Shown here: piece by piece, positions 46,401-54,882 of the stretch | Position numbering within the stretch: position 1 is the stretch's first letter | Layout of the letters: every line of letters starts with the position of its first letter | Assembly: GCF_023078275.1 (NCBI RefSeq) | Contig: NC_062974.1 | Span: forward strand, 26,448,110 to 26,512,109 | Direction of reading: 5' to 3' | Length of the DNA stretch: 64,000 bases | DNA from: Leguminivora glycinivorella | Lineage: Eukaryota > Arthropoda > Insecta > Lepidoptera > Tortricidae | Notes under the pieces: model-generated | What the model saw: only the letters and a program-made list of their open reading frames with translations | Database searches by the model: none | Told to the model about the DNA's origin: nothing | Position numbers and translations under genes: made by a program

Positions 46401-49400
46401 TCTATATCCTGACTGCCCATCTCAAGTTCGCTTCTCACAAAAAAAACGCTAAATCTAAACGTTATAACCTCAAAATGTAACTTTAAACGCCTTTGAATAG
46501 TGTTTGCCGCTTTAATGAACCTATTGTTGACCGCGATGGCCCTTTAATAGACCTCGGTGTGCCAGGTAGGCACCTGGTGGTCGAAAAAACCAGGAAGTGT
46601 GACCATATGTGGGTATTTTTTCTGTGTATCTTGTGGTCGGATGTTTTTATATAAGCATGAGTGATTGATTTGGAGGTGAATTCCATGTTTTTGGGTAGAA
46701 TACTTTGACTGCTAATGGTTACTTTGATTTTGAAGTTTATGATTGAGTCTTGTTGGTTTGGCAAAGTTTTTAGTATGAAAATGCTTACGCTTCGGAACGC
46801 CCAAAGCATGGGTACCTACGCATGCTCAATTATAACCAGCTATTTCTCATACATATGTAAAGTGTGGCTCGATACTGATAGACGTGACTTCAACCCTATT
46901 GAGCGGGTTATTTTGAACCAATAACAGGCAATTTCGCCTATAGTTTACTTCGAGTAAACATTTTACTGTAAAGCAATTATGAACAAAATGGGTTTCACCT
47001 CACAAAGTCACAAACTGTCATAACACAATTATTCCTCAGTTACATTTCGCCCTTTAATTTTCATTTTCTTTGATCATTCATAACGGTAAGTACTTCTAAT
47101 TCCTAATTATATATCTAATACTGAGAAAACTACTCACCTAAAGTCGCCGTCAATAGAACTTGTGAATAATGTAAACAAACCTTGCAGTCAAAATGTCTTT
47201 AATTTCCATTCTAACTCATCAGATACTGGCTAAATCCATGTGTTATTTAATTAATTCATATCACATTATGATCCTCAACCTTTAAAATAATAAAATTGTG
47301 CTAGAATATTGATATTTTACATTGTTTGGGTTTGTTTACATTGTTGACAATTTCTATTGACAGTGATTTTACTGCTCCAATTTACTTTCAGTCGCTTTTG
47401 ATTATGTAGCATATTTTCTAAATGATATTTTCAGTTATTTTCAAATATTAATATCACATACCTACATCATATCTTATCTTACATTACCTATTTTATCTTA
47501 TTATTTTGCTTGTACGCATTCGTTGGTCGTTTTCTATACTCAATAGTTTCCCTACACTTCTCTTTTCAACCGAAACAAAACCGCCTGAGAGCTTATGGTG
47601 TTCGAAGTATTGCCTCTCTGTTGCACTTGTAAATTCATGCATAAGTGTGAGCAGGACAATATGTCACGTGGTTCGTGGGCTTGTGGCCCTCAGGCCTTGG
47701 CCTTTAACCATACATACGATAATAATGTAATATGTTGCGGCGTTAACCGAACCGCGACTGAAACCGCAAAATCTGGCTAACCGCACATCCCGAAATTATT
47801 CTACAAATTAAATTAGTTAACATTACAGGAAGGTAGAGCAATTTTATAATTAAGTGCGCGGCTATTTCCTCTCTTAGTGATTCATTTTGAAGTTTAAAAG
47901 TTACGAGGAACGGTGAAAATACATATTGAAAAGCACAATTTTGTTTTCAACAGTTATACGTAATATTTTTTTAAGATGATCTTACCAAGGATAATTTATA
48001 TAGGATTTACAATGTTCATAGTAAGAATCGTACCTAATTTTTTTAGCGCCACCTATTAAATACTATCATAACTACACTGATGATGCCTACAAATTTATTC
48101 TTTTCAAATTGTGTATTGACGTGATATCATGATATTCAAATAAAGAAGCAGCACCCATGTCATTTGTTCTTATAAAAAAATAAAGACACGCTAAAATATT
48201 TGGAGAAAATATGATTTTGGCCACTACCAGTAGGCCTAGCACATGATGGCCGCGAGAGTATGTCGCCGCGAGATAGACTACCCGTCCTTATGTCATTAAT
48301 ACAGTTAGAAGAAGACGTGTCATCTATCTCGCGGCGACATACTCCCGCGGCCATCATGTGCTAGGCCTACAGGCTGTGAAACTGCGCCATCTAGTTTTAA
48401 GCCTAAAAACCCATACATGTCAGGGGTACGCTTTTTTGTATGGGCTTTGTCAGTCCCGTAATTTTACGATCTTGGTCATACTAAGATTTTAAAACCTTAA
48501 AAGTGCTACCTTTAATATATTTCATGTGTTGTGACATTTACTATGGGAAATACTTTACAAATTATGACCATCCTGCAACCATATCGAATCTCAATTCTAA
48601 ACACAATTTGACAAAATTCCGCCCAAAAAAGTCACCCAAACATCAAGTTCACTATTGAATTCAATTAAAACTGTGAAGTTACGAAACGTAATAATATTCG
48701 AAATACAAAATTCATGGCAAATACGCCCTTTTTACGACCGCTAGGTCGAAAAATAAACTCAAGTATGAAAACGGTTGGTTGTTACGACCTATTGGTCGGA
48801 TAGTGGTCGAACATTGCCACCTGTCGGATGCGGAAGCGGGCCGTGGGAACGCGGAACTGCGCGGGCGCACTGTGCGGCGATCCCGATGTGCGCAGGAATG
48901 GTGAAGACTGAAGGGACGTATGTGCAAGAGAAATGGTGGTTACGTCGAGAGATTTTTTTGGAGATAATCCTCATTGGATACTGTCAACCCGGTATTCAAA
49001 AATCAAAACACAGAAAGTGTTGCATTGTACGGTAGGTACAATACAAAGTTGTGGACTTCCATAATTGTGGATATTTTGAATTTTTTATAAAATTTTACTA
49101 TATTTTCCTTAGTAGTGAGTTTCCGTATTTTTATTATTTTATTTGATAAATAATATTTTCTAGTCCATTACCTTCGAGGTTTTAATGTTTGAGACAAATT
49201 TTTAACACACAATCATCAACACGACAAAATACCCAAATTGATTTATTTATTTACAGCGCAATACGTAGGTATGGTAACATATTTCCAAGTAATAATACTA
49301 ATGATTGGTACAAAATGATTCGTTCCAATTTACCTTGAAAATTTTCCTAATTCAAGGTAAAAATTCCAAGGAAAGGATATTTCCTAAAATTCGTTAATAG

Positions 49401-52400
49401 ACAATACCTACTCTCATTAATAAATATTGTTCATTGAATTTTAGTACAGTTCAATTAAAAACGACTTATTGATCCTGTAAAGTACTTTCTCAGCAAATAT
49501 GGTGTTTTATTTATTTATTTAAACTTTATTGCACAAATTAACAATAAAAAGTACAAATGGCGGACTTAACGCCTTAAGGCAAAACATTGTTTTATTTCCG
49601 CACTAAGTGGTTTGCAAAGTAAGGTACAGCGGGGCAAATCTCGACTGGGGGAAATTTTAACTGATCCATTTTGTCCATTATTACACTATGATGTTGAGTT
49701 CTACATGTATCCATTGAACACGCCTACCGCTGTACCTTAGTACAATTCTTGTCAGGTCGAACTCGAAACTTCAAAGGGCCATCCCATCCAAATATGGTCG
49801 TGTTTTAATTTATCGCCACTTGTTTCGAACTTCCTCTTCTTCGCACTTGTATTGTAATATGTATTTGTAATGTATATTATGTCGGGTTACTTGAAAACGT
49901 CACAACCGAAACAATAAAAAAAACTTACTTTCATTAAATTCGCTTCACTTCGATCAAAAAGTAACAGTAACGAAAAAAGTTTTTTTTTACAATTTTTCAA
50001 TAGACAGGATAACGAAACGTTACTTTTACTTTTTTACCATTTTTATGAAGTTTCTAGTTAACCGTTAAATCTTTTATTGATTTGGAGGAAACGGAAATGA
50101 GTAGTTGAGTGAATGAATGGAGAGTGAATGACAGATCTCGGGACTTAATGGACGGAATAGCGGATTTCTGACGTACGATTATTCCGGATCCGGATATTCG
50201 TGCTTTTACGTTTTCACAAGCAATATTTTTTACTAGCTGGCATGGCAAGTTAATAAAAAACTTGCTAAAACTTTTAATTTTCATCTACATTCCATGTTCC
50301 AATAGAGCTGAATTTTTGCATAGTATTTGCAATCGGATGACAATGCATGCAGTATAGGCTACTTTCCTCCTAGTCAAATCAGCTTCTTTTTAAGAACTGT
50401 CAAAACGATTTTGAACTACTTTCTATCATGAAATTAATATGAAATCGAATTGAGTGACGTCACGGTCAACTGATACTTTATATACCTATTTCTATCTGAT
50501 TTATAGAATATAAATTGAGGTTAAAAATAACATCTGTCTCTGTTTTTCTTATAAATTCGTAACTCGTGTCGATTTAAAACACTACCTTCGGTCGTGTTTT
50601 AATTTATCGCCACTCGTTTCGAACTTCCTTTTTTACACACTTGTATCGTAATGTACTATTTTGTGTTAGGGTTTTTCAGATTTGTAGTGATGGATATTAT
50701 TGCCGGTGGAAAGAAAGGTAGAGTAACGCTTAAAAGCTAGTTCCAAAAAAATATTTTTAAAATGAAGGGAATTATTTTAGTCTAACCTCTTAAAGCCTTA
50801 ATAAAAAATATTTCCGATATTGAATTTGTTTTTTTTATATCTATAGTAAATCAAATTCAAATATAATTTGTACTTTTACATCAAGTACGCCAGAACGGGA
50901 CTGACGAGTCTAATGGAAAATTCTCGTTGTTTAAACTGTGACCTATTTTACAACTGATTGTAAATAAACAGCTTGTTTACGCTAGAACTTATAATTGGAA
51001 GAGCATAACAATACCGAGTAAACTTAACAAGGTAAACTTCAAAGTATAGATTTTTAACTTCTGATTAGCAGAAACAAGAAAAATTTAGCATGGTTAGCGC
51101 ATCGTATTGGTGAACTGGTGAATTTCCAATATGACTTGGAACTCCGGTTGCCGTTTAAGAAGTTTAACTCTCTTACGGTAGATGTCGCTACGGGTCCCAT
51201 TGACCTTAGTAGTGGAAAATTTCGCTGGCTTGGTTGAAGTCTTGGTGGCTCAGTTGGCAGAGCGCTGGAGTATCTATCCAGAGGCCGTGAGTTCAAGTCT
51301 CACCCAAGGCAGGCATTTTCCACTTTTAAATTTATTCAAAGTATAGAGTTAGAATTATTCCGTAGTTAATTTTGTAAATTAACGAAGATTTATAGCCTAT
51401 TTACACGTTGTAGTCAAGAGAAAATGCCATAAAAACAAATGGAAAGTAAACTTCAGTAGGTTTGTTCTTAAAAGAATAACTTAAGAAACTGGGTGGGTAT
51501 CAACTTAGCTTTCTTCAACATCGTTTTTTCACACGCTGTTGGACCAGTATTTCCAACTCGTTGAAGGATATTTTGGTATAATAAAAGTGTTGATTCACGG
51601 TAAATTTAATTTTTTATAAATATTGGGAGCGCGACAAAAATCAAAAAGGTAATCTCGATCCCGGTTACACCGGTATATGCCGGTATATTGGTATATCCAA
51701 CGTTGTAAAGTTCTTCTTAAGGATACGAAAAATCAAAAAATTACAATTTCAATAATCCGTGCTACAAGCATGTGTATCCGGGGTACGCGATACAAATTTA
51801 ACACGTTCAAAAACTTCTTTGGCTTAAATGATGGCGCAGCCCTACCCAATCCTTCCTCCACTTCATAAATTTCCCTGTTTTGTTGATGCTTTGATACGTA
51901 TTTGTAATATTTGTAACTATCTTTTTGTAAATAAATATTATCTACCTACGAAGATGAAAGTGTCTTACCTTTAGCATGTATCATTTTCAAATGGTCCACA
52001 GTGGGCTGTAAAATTTCGGCTTTTTTAAGCTTCGCGCTGCCTTGCTTTTCACATGCTGCAGAGACTAGCCTCTTCAGTTCGGTGAGATATATGTTTCTAA
52101 GTCATCTTTTAAACTATGAAGTCTTCCCAAGATGAAAGAATTTTACCTTTAGCATGTATCATCTTCAAATGGTCTACAGTCAGCTGCAGAACCTCAGCTT
52201 TCTCCAGCTTTGCGGTTCCCTTTTCTCACAACCTGCTGAGACTAACCTCTTCAGGGAGGTATTGATACAAATAAAACCTAAGTATGTGTATGAAGGGTCT
52301 TACCTTTAGCGTGTATCATCTTCAAATGGTCCACAGTCAGCTGCAGAATTTCGGCTTTCTCCAGCTTAGCGCTGCCTTGCTTCTCACAGGCTGCTGGGAC

Positions 52401-54882
52401 TAGCCTCTTCAGTTCAGTCAGGGAGGTATTTATTCTGTCGCGTCGTTTCTTCTCGATGACGCCTCGTCGGCGCTTGCGCGTCATGAGTTGACAGGAGTCA
52501 CCGCCGGGAGAACTGAAAATGAGAAAAAATCGTATGGTTAGTGAGGAAATACGGCCAGTATTTTGGGTACCATGTTCCTTGACGGTATTATGGGGCAAAA
52601 GGTACGCTCGCATTCAAATATTTTGTGACATTGTTTACAACCTAAAAGTTAGTAGTGTAATAATGTAATGTCTGTTATAAATCTTTGTTGTCTTTTGCAT
52701 ACTTTCTTTCTTGCTATTTTTTTATTTTTATTAGTGTTGTATTCATAAATTGTTACCTGTCGTGATTGTTTTCACCGAATGGCCTCATCGGAAGACCAGC
52801 GCTGGAAGTCGCCAGCAACATGCTGAGATGAGACCATTTCGTGGCACTTTTGTCTGTTAGCCTTTGTGTGTATGGTTACTTGTTTGTGTGTCGTTAATTT
52901 TTGTGTATATTATATTGTTATCGTCGTTGTTAAGTGCTTACGAATAAAAAAATATTCTATTCTATTCTATTCTATTCTAGTAGTCTGTTTTTAACCCACG
53001 ACGCAAAAACGACGGGGTGTTATAAGTTTGACGTGTCTGTCTGTCTGTCTGTCTGTGGCATCGTAGCTCCCGAACGGATGAACCGATTTGAATTTAGTTT
53101 TTTTTGTCTGAAAGCTGAGTTAGTCGGGAGCTCGGGAGTGTTCTTAGCCATGTTTCATGAAAATCGGTCTACTATGTCGCGGTCGGGGGTATTTCCAAAA
53201 TTTTAATTTAGTATAGTACCTAATAGATTAAGATTGATTTTGAGGCAACTTTTAAAAACACTTGTTACTTAAAATGTGGTTATTCTCGTAAGGTGTTTCA
53301 TTATAAAACATTGTTAGATGTTTACAAGAATGATTAAAAATAAATATTTAGATTATTTTTACTGTATAAGCGTGTTTATTGTGAAAGCAAAAAATTATAA
53401 AATAAATGCTTCAGTCAAGAACGATATAAATACGGGACTGTCAAAACCCATACAAAAAAGCGTACGCCTGAAATGTGTGGGCTTTTTAGGCTTAAAACTA
53501 CATGGCGCTGTTTCGCAGCCTGGAAGTGGCCAAAATAATATTATTTTCCTCAAATATTTTTGCGTGTTTTTATTAAAAAAAAAAACAAATGACCTATTTC
53601 TTTATTTTAATAAATAGGAAGGTATCATGATATCATGTCAATACACATTTGAAATTATTTTTGTAGGCATCATCAATGTACATAGTTATTTTCCCCACAC
53701 TAGCTCGGAAACACGTGTTTTGTCCTTTAATACCAGCGGGTAAAAACGCATTTTATCCACTAGTCGGTAAAGTAATTTGACCTTGAATAAAGTCAAATAA
53801 ACTGCTTTTAAATTGATAAAAGTAGATGAATCTAGTAATAAAGATGATTTACCACCTGTGGAACTACTGGCAGCTAAGCAGTGATAAACGCATTTTTTGC
53901 GTTGTAGTTTCGTCGCTATAGTGAGGGGAAAAGTTTTGTGTTACACTCGGGTGCAAATGTATTTTACTTCTCGTGTGTTAAAAAACTCACAAGTTCAGGA
54001 TTCTATTCTCGAACCACTCGCTTCGCTCGTGGTTCAACTATAGAATCCTTTCACTTGCTCGTTTTTCAATTCCACACTCGGCGTTAAAATACAACTTTGC
54101 CCCCTTGTATAACAAATAACTATTAATAGGTGGCGCTAAAAAGTTGAAGTACGATTTTTGGTATGAAAATTGTAAATCCTAAATAAATCATCCTTACTTC
54201 AGTGGACTTTGCTACAATTGTACAAGTAACACAAATATAGAGCCGTTTAGTTTTCGTAGCCGTGTAGCTCTACGGTCGTAGCACTTTATGTAGAGCGACG
54301 AACTCTTATAAGAATCTGTTTTCTAGATTCCTAAATATTTCCCACCCTGAATAGGCCAATTTTCTCTTCATCGCATTTTCTTTTTGATGTCGTTATCGTT
54401 TGGCATTTGTATTTCCGTTCGTTCAAATTTAAAAAAAAGTATTTTTTTTTAATATTAGGTTAGGTACACTCGAAAGCAAGATTATTTCATTATTTGCGTA
54501 AGTAGGCACTACCTATAAATACTTTAGTTTATATGATTTGAATTCTTAGTAAAATACGATAGTAAATCTTAATTTAGAAAATAAAGAGGATACTAAGTAT
54601 CTGCTATCGTGATTTTTGTCATAAATTGATAAATGACCCAGACCTACCAGATCGTTTGGTGCCTTCCTCTTTAGAACAAATTAAAATGTTTCCTAATAAA
54701 GCTGTTTGTTGCAATATAAAGCTGAGTACTCACGTGGCGTCTTTGCTGCTTTCCTCCGAGAAAGCATCGTCCTCGCTCTCCGAATGCGTCCGTTTACTCC
54801 TGGGAGCCGGCGGCGCGGCCGGCGCCGGCGCAGGCGGCCAGTAGCCCCACTGCTGCTGCTCCATGTGACGGTGGTATTCCAT
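33907..54882 (-). CDS. Hey: Hey-type bHLH-Orange transcriptional repressor, three coding exons
   Basis: Joining 54882-54734, 52512-52304 and 34418-33907 gives one frame of 289 codons with GT-AG introns and matching phases. Residues about 62-78 are the basic region (KRRRGVIEKKRRDRIN), with glycine at residue 67 where Hairy/E(spl) proteins have proline; this glycine marks the Hey subfamily. Helix-loop-helix follows to about residue 119, the Orange domain lies at about 133-174, a Pro/Ala-rich linker follows, and the protein ends YRPWGAELAY. YRPW instead of WRPW separates Hey from Hairy. By family knowledge the product is a nuclear DNA-binding repressor, often a Notch target. The length is close to vertebrate HEY1. 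The start is the first ATG after an in-frame TAG in the upstream sequence. No other host gene is seen on either side. Transcript ends and untranslated exons cannot be fixed from sequence alone. Confidence 0.95.
34419..35861 (-). other. Hey intron 2, unassigned part
   Basis: A moderately GC-rich stretch at 35015-35280 has an open minus frame without splice support or family resemblance; otherwise AT-rich. Confidence 0.4.
35862..35910. repeat. Miniature element (GGGCCACTTGCACC family), one end
   Basis: AACCCTCGGGTTAACCCTCC ... GGTGCAAGTGGCTTTAAG matches one end of 22404-22505. Confidence 0.55.
36598..36660 (+). repeat. GGCCAAGTGCGAGTCGG repeat start, Hey intron 2
   Basis: CCGGCCAAGTGCGAGTCGG after an A run, then AGGGTTCCGTACC, is the head of a very common lepidopteran interspersed repeat. 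The class is not assigned. Confidence 0.6.
36878..37018. mobile_element. Palindromic miniature element, copy 1 (Hey intron 2)
   Basis: Arms TTATTCATAAACGTACACTA ... CCGATAAAGTTCGTTT fold back. The centre is inverted relative to copy 2. Confidence 0.8.
37880..38330. promoter_or_regulatory. GC-rich island inside Hey intron 2
   Basis: About 450 bp of GC- and CpG-rich sequence in otherwise AT-rich intron, including a near-palindrome (GGCCGCGAACTCGCGGCC) and an 8-base CSL-like match at 37922-37929 (CGTGAGAA). No long frame or repeat ends explain it. It could be an intronic enhancer, an alternative promoter or an old GC-rich element; I cannot tell which. Confidence 0.3.
38777..38914. mobile_element. 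Palindromic miniature element, copy 2 (Hey intron 2)
   Basis: CCCCTTATTCATAAACG ... TTTATGAATAAGGGG with the same arms as 36878-37018. Its centre (CGTATTGGTGTGATAG) is in the opposite orientation. Confidence 0.82.
39746..40668 (+). repeat. GTGCGAGTCGG ... GGAACCCTAAAA repeat, long copy
   Basis: Starts GGTCAAGTGCGAGTCGG and ends GGTTCCG ... GGTACGGAACCCTAAAAA, as in other copies. No coding region is recognised in it. Confidence 0.65.
41134..41275. mobile_element. Perfect 65-bp-arm palindrome, Tc1/mariner-like
   Basis: 41134-41198 and 41211-41275 are exact inverted copies around a 12-bp centre. CAGTCGCCATCAG ends lie inside TA dinucleotides, fitting mariner-type insertion. No coding sequence. 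Confidence 0.9.
41485..42272 (+). repeat. Composite lepidopteran repeat
   Basis: Starts ATACTAATATTATAAATGGG with GTTTGTCTGTTTGTTTGTCC and ends GCGAAGCCGCGGGCAAAAGC, the usual bounds of a common lepidopteran repeat. The middle is interrupted by other repeats (about 41640-42030). Confidence 0.55.
41845..42015 (+). repeat. Dispersed repeat (CGCTAAGTAGATACGTTTGC family), copy 2
   Basis: Inverted relative to 23350-23515; nested within a larger element at 41485-42272. Confidence 0.65.
42400..43029. other. Hey intron 2, unassigned part
   Basis: Contains AAGGCCCCTTGATGAGGGC and a mirrored AAGGGCCTT near 42570-42680; origin unclear. Confidence 0.35.
43030..43495 (+). repeat. GGAACCCTAAAA repeat with expanded GGAC microsatellite
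   Basis: Ends TTGACTACGGAACCCTAAAA. It contains an uninterrupted GGAC array (43342-43441, 25 units) followed by GACA units. Confidence 0.75.
43627..43700 (-). repeat. Non-LTR tail (GCCTTAAGGCA family), copy 1
   Basis: GCCTTAAGGCATTAAGTCCACC ... TACTTTTTTT is the reverse complement of 49505-49580. Confidence 0.5.
43701..44744. other. Hey intron 2, unassigned part
   Basis: AT-rich; nothing recognised. Confidence 0.4.
44745..44815 (+). repeat. Non-LTR/SINE tail with GTAA repeats
   Basis: TTGGAGGCCAAGACTCACTT ... AAGTAAGTAAGTAAG. A related, interrupted copy is at 57468-57664. Confidence 0.5.
45461..46093. mobile_element. 633-bp fold-back element with about 278-bp arms (Hey intron 2)
   Basis: Left arm 45461-45738 and right arm 45817-46093 are inverted copies, roughly 90 per cent similar by eye (TGTCGCAGGGAAATGG at both ends). 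Arms are built from short palindromes such as GATTTGATCAAATC and GGGATTTNATNAAATCCC. Each arm keeps an open 68-codon frame (45460-45666 plus, 46094-45888 minus), but differences between them are 9 replacing to 2 synonymous, so coding is unlikely. Confidence 0.88.
46094..47132. other. Hey intron 2, unassigned part
   Basis: AT-rich; nothing recognised. Confidence 0.4.
47133..47372. mobile_element. Probable miniature inverted-repeat element
   Basis: GTCAATAGAACTTGTGAATAAT then GTAAACAAACC at the left is mirrored by GGGTTTGTTTACATTGTTGA and CTATTGACAG at the right. Confidence 0.6.
47980..48480 (-). repeat. Dispersed repeat, copy 1 (Hey intron 2), interrupted by a miniature element
   Basis: Inverted match to 53430-53689 plus 54105-54190. 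The element at 48231-48369 splits it. Confidence 0.7.
48231..48369. mobile_element. Nested palindromic element with CAG target duplication
   Basis: TAGGCCTAGCACATGATGGC ... mirrored arms of about 57 bp. CAG flanks both ends (48228-48230 and 48370-48372), and the other copy of the host repeat shows a single CAG. A 3-bp CWG duplication fits PIF/Harbinger insertion. Confidence 0.8.
48481..49504. other. Hey intron 2, mostly unassigned
   Basis: A GC-rich patch at 48820-48900 holds the CSL-like site; the rest is AT-rich. Confidence 0.35.
48842..48850 (+). promoter_or_regulatory. Full-consensus Su(H)/CSL-like site in a GC-rich part of Hey intron 2
   Basis: CGTGGGAAC fits YGTGRGAAM at every position and sits in a small GC-rich patch (about 48820-48900). 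A second full match (TTTCCCACG, reverse strand) lies at 45232-45240. About one such 9-mer per 16 kb is expected by chance, so the sites are suggestive only. Confidence 0.25.
49505..49580 (+). repeat. Non-LTR tail (GCCTTAAGGCA family), copy 2
   Basis: ATTTATTTAAACTTTATTGC ... GGCGGACTTAACGCC, related to 43627-43700. Confidence 0.5.
49797..49870. repeat. Dispersed repeat (GACACGAGTTGCGAA family), Hey intron 2
   Basis: GTGTTTTAATTTATCGCCAC ... TTCGAACTTCCTC, inverted relative to 27580-27700. Confidence 0.5.
50553..50660. repeat. Dispersed repeat (GACACGAGTTGCGAA family), longest copy in Hey intron 2
   Basis: CGTAACTCGTGTCGATTTAA ... CACTTGTATCGTAATG. Confidence 0.55.
50661..51238. other. Hey intron 2, unassigned part
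   Basis: Nothing recognised beyond possible 5' sequence of the tRNA-like repeat from about 51090. Confidence 0.35.
51239..51311 (+). tRNA. tRNA-like cloverleaf, anticodon ATC; probably the head of a SINE
   Basis: Seventy-three bases fold as a textbook tRNA: a 7-bp acceptor stem (GTCTTGG with CCAAGGC, one G-U pair), D arm GCTC/GAGC, anticodon stem CTGGA/TCCAG with loop GTATCTA, a 5-base variable region, T arm GTGAG/CTCAC with loop TTCAAGT, and discriminator A. A-box TGGCTCAGTTGG and B-box GTTCAAGTCTC are good. ATC would read GAT, but insect tRNA-Asp uses GTC, and U at position 37 is odd. Flanks carry inverted AGTGGAAAA/TTTTCCACT. A tRNA-derived repeat is more likely than a working tRNA. Confidence 0.55.
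51969..52096 (-). pseudogene. Duplicate of Hey helix-loop-helix exon, open frame, no basic region
   Basis: This is a clear copy of the 3' part of Hey exon 2. It reads LTELKRLVSAACEKQGSAK, then LKKAEILQ, P, TVDHLKMIHAK and ends at a good donor (GTAAGACA). Residues 51-80 of the parent, including the basic region, are absent. With the acceptor TTAG at 52100-52097 the exon would be 128 nt, phase-compatible with exons 1 and 3. Against exon 2 I count 12 changed codons in the shared part: 9 synonymous and 3 replacing (Pro to Ser, Glu to Lys, Leu to Pro in helix 2). The acceptor has a poor pyrimidine tract, and proline in helix 2 should disturb dimerisation. It may be an alternative exon or a decaying copy; I favour decay but cannot exclude use. 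Confidence 0.75.
52147..52265 (-). pseudogene. Second duplicate of Hey helix-loop-helix exon, frameshifted
   Basis: Sequence equivalent to Hey exon 2 from the end of helix 1 to the donor is repeated between exon 2 and the open copy. It has lost nine bases in helix 1 and one further base in the loop (between the GAGAA and AAGCTGG landmarks), so the frame shifts before helix 2. The donor has weakened to GTAAAA. It shares the Pro-to-Ser change of the loop-proximal helix with the other copy, suggesting that the two copies derive from one duplicate. It is almost certainly non-coding now. Confidence 0.8.
52304..52512 (-). CDS. Hey: Hey coding exon 2 (bHLH domain)
   Basis: This 209-nt exon encodes residues 50-119 plus one base. 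It follows a strong acceptor with a pyrimidine-rich tract (TTTTTTCTCATTTTCAG on the minus strand) and ends at GTAAG. It carries the whole bHLH: a basic region with Lys/Arg run and Gly67, helix 1 (SLTELKRLVPAA), a loop (EKQGSAKLEKAE) and helix 2 (ILQLTVDHLKMIHAK). All of these match what is known for Hey proteins. Two further partial copies of this exon lie 39 to 340 bp downstream within intron 2. Confidence 0.95.
52781..52980 (+). mobile_element. Non-LTR/SINE tail with TTCTA repeats, copy 2 (Hey intron 1)
   Basis: GGCCTCATCGGAAGACCAGC ... GAATAAA, then five TTCTA units. Confidence 0.6.
52985..53220 (+). repeat. GACGCAAAAACGACGGGGTG repeat, Hey intron 1
   Basis: Head ACGACGCAAAAACGACGGGG, GTCT microsatellite, GTGGCATCGTAGCTCCCGAA and tail TCGCGGTCGGGG; same family as 58300-59080 and the pair at 60022-60650. 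Confidence 0.75.
53430..53689 (+). repeat. Dispersed repeat, copy 2 left part (Hey intron 1)
   Basis: ACGGGACTGTCAAAACCCAT ... inverted match to 48065-48480. Confidence 0.65.
53690..54104 (+). repeat. Dispersed repeat with conserved reading frame, copy 3 (Hey intron 1)
   Basis: Close match to 26073-26488, with a small insertion near 53873 that shifts the frame. It has split another dispersed repeat (53430-53689 and 54105-54190). Confidence 0.7.
54105..54190 (+). repeat. Dispersed repeat, copy 2 right part (Hey intron 1)
   Basis: AATAGGTGGCGCTAAAAA ... continues the match to 47980-48060 after the inserted copy 3 repeat. Confidence 0.6.
54339..54345 (-). promoter_or_regulatory. Core Su(H)/CSL-like site in Hey intron 1
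   Basis: TTCCCAC on the plus strand is GTGGGAA on the minus strand, matching the CSL core RTGRGAR. The preceding base is G, so the full YGTGRGAAM consensus is not met. A single short match proves nothing by itself. Confidence 0.2.
54734..54882 (-). CDS. Hey: Hey coding exon 1
   Basis: The exon encodes the N-terminal 49 residues plus two bases: MEYHRHMEQQQWGYW, a Pro/Ala stretch, then an acidic Ser/Glu stretch (SESEDDAFSEESSKDA). It ends at a canonical donor (GTGAGT on the minus strand at 54733-54728). The two leftover bases AC combine with the first T of exon 2 to make Thr50. Upstream in the same frame, TAG is met before any other ATG, which fixes the start. The low-complexity N-terminus carries no known domain; its assignment rests on the splice phase and position. 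Confidence 0.9.
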
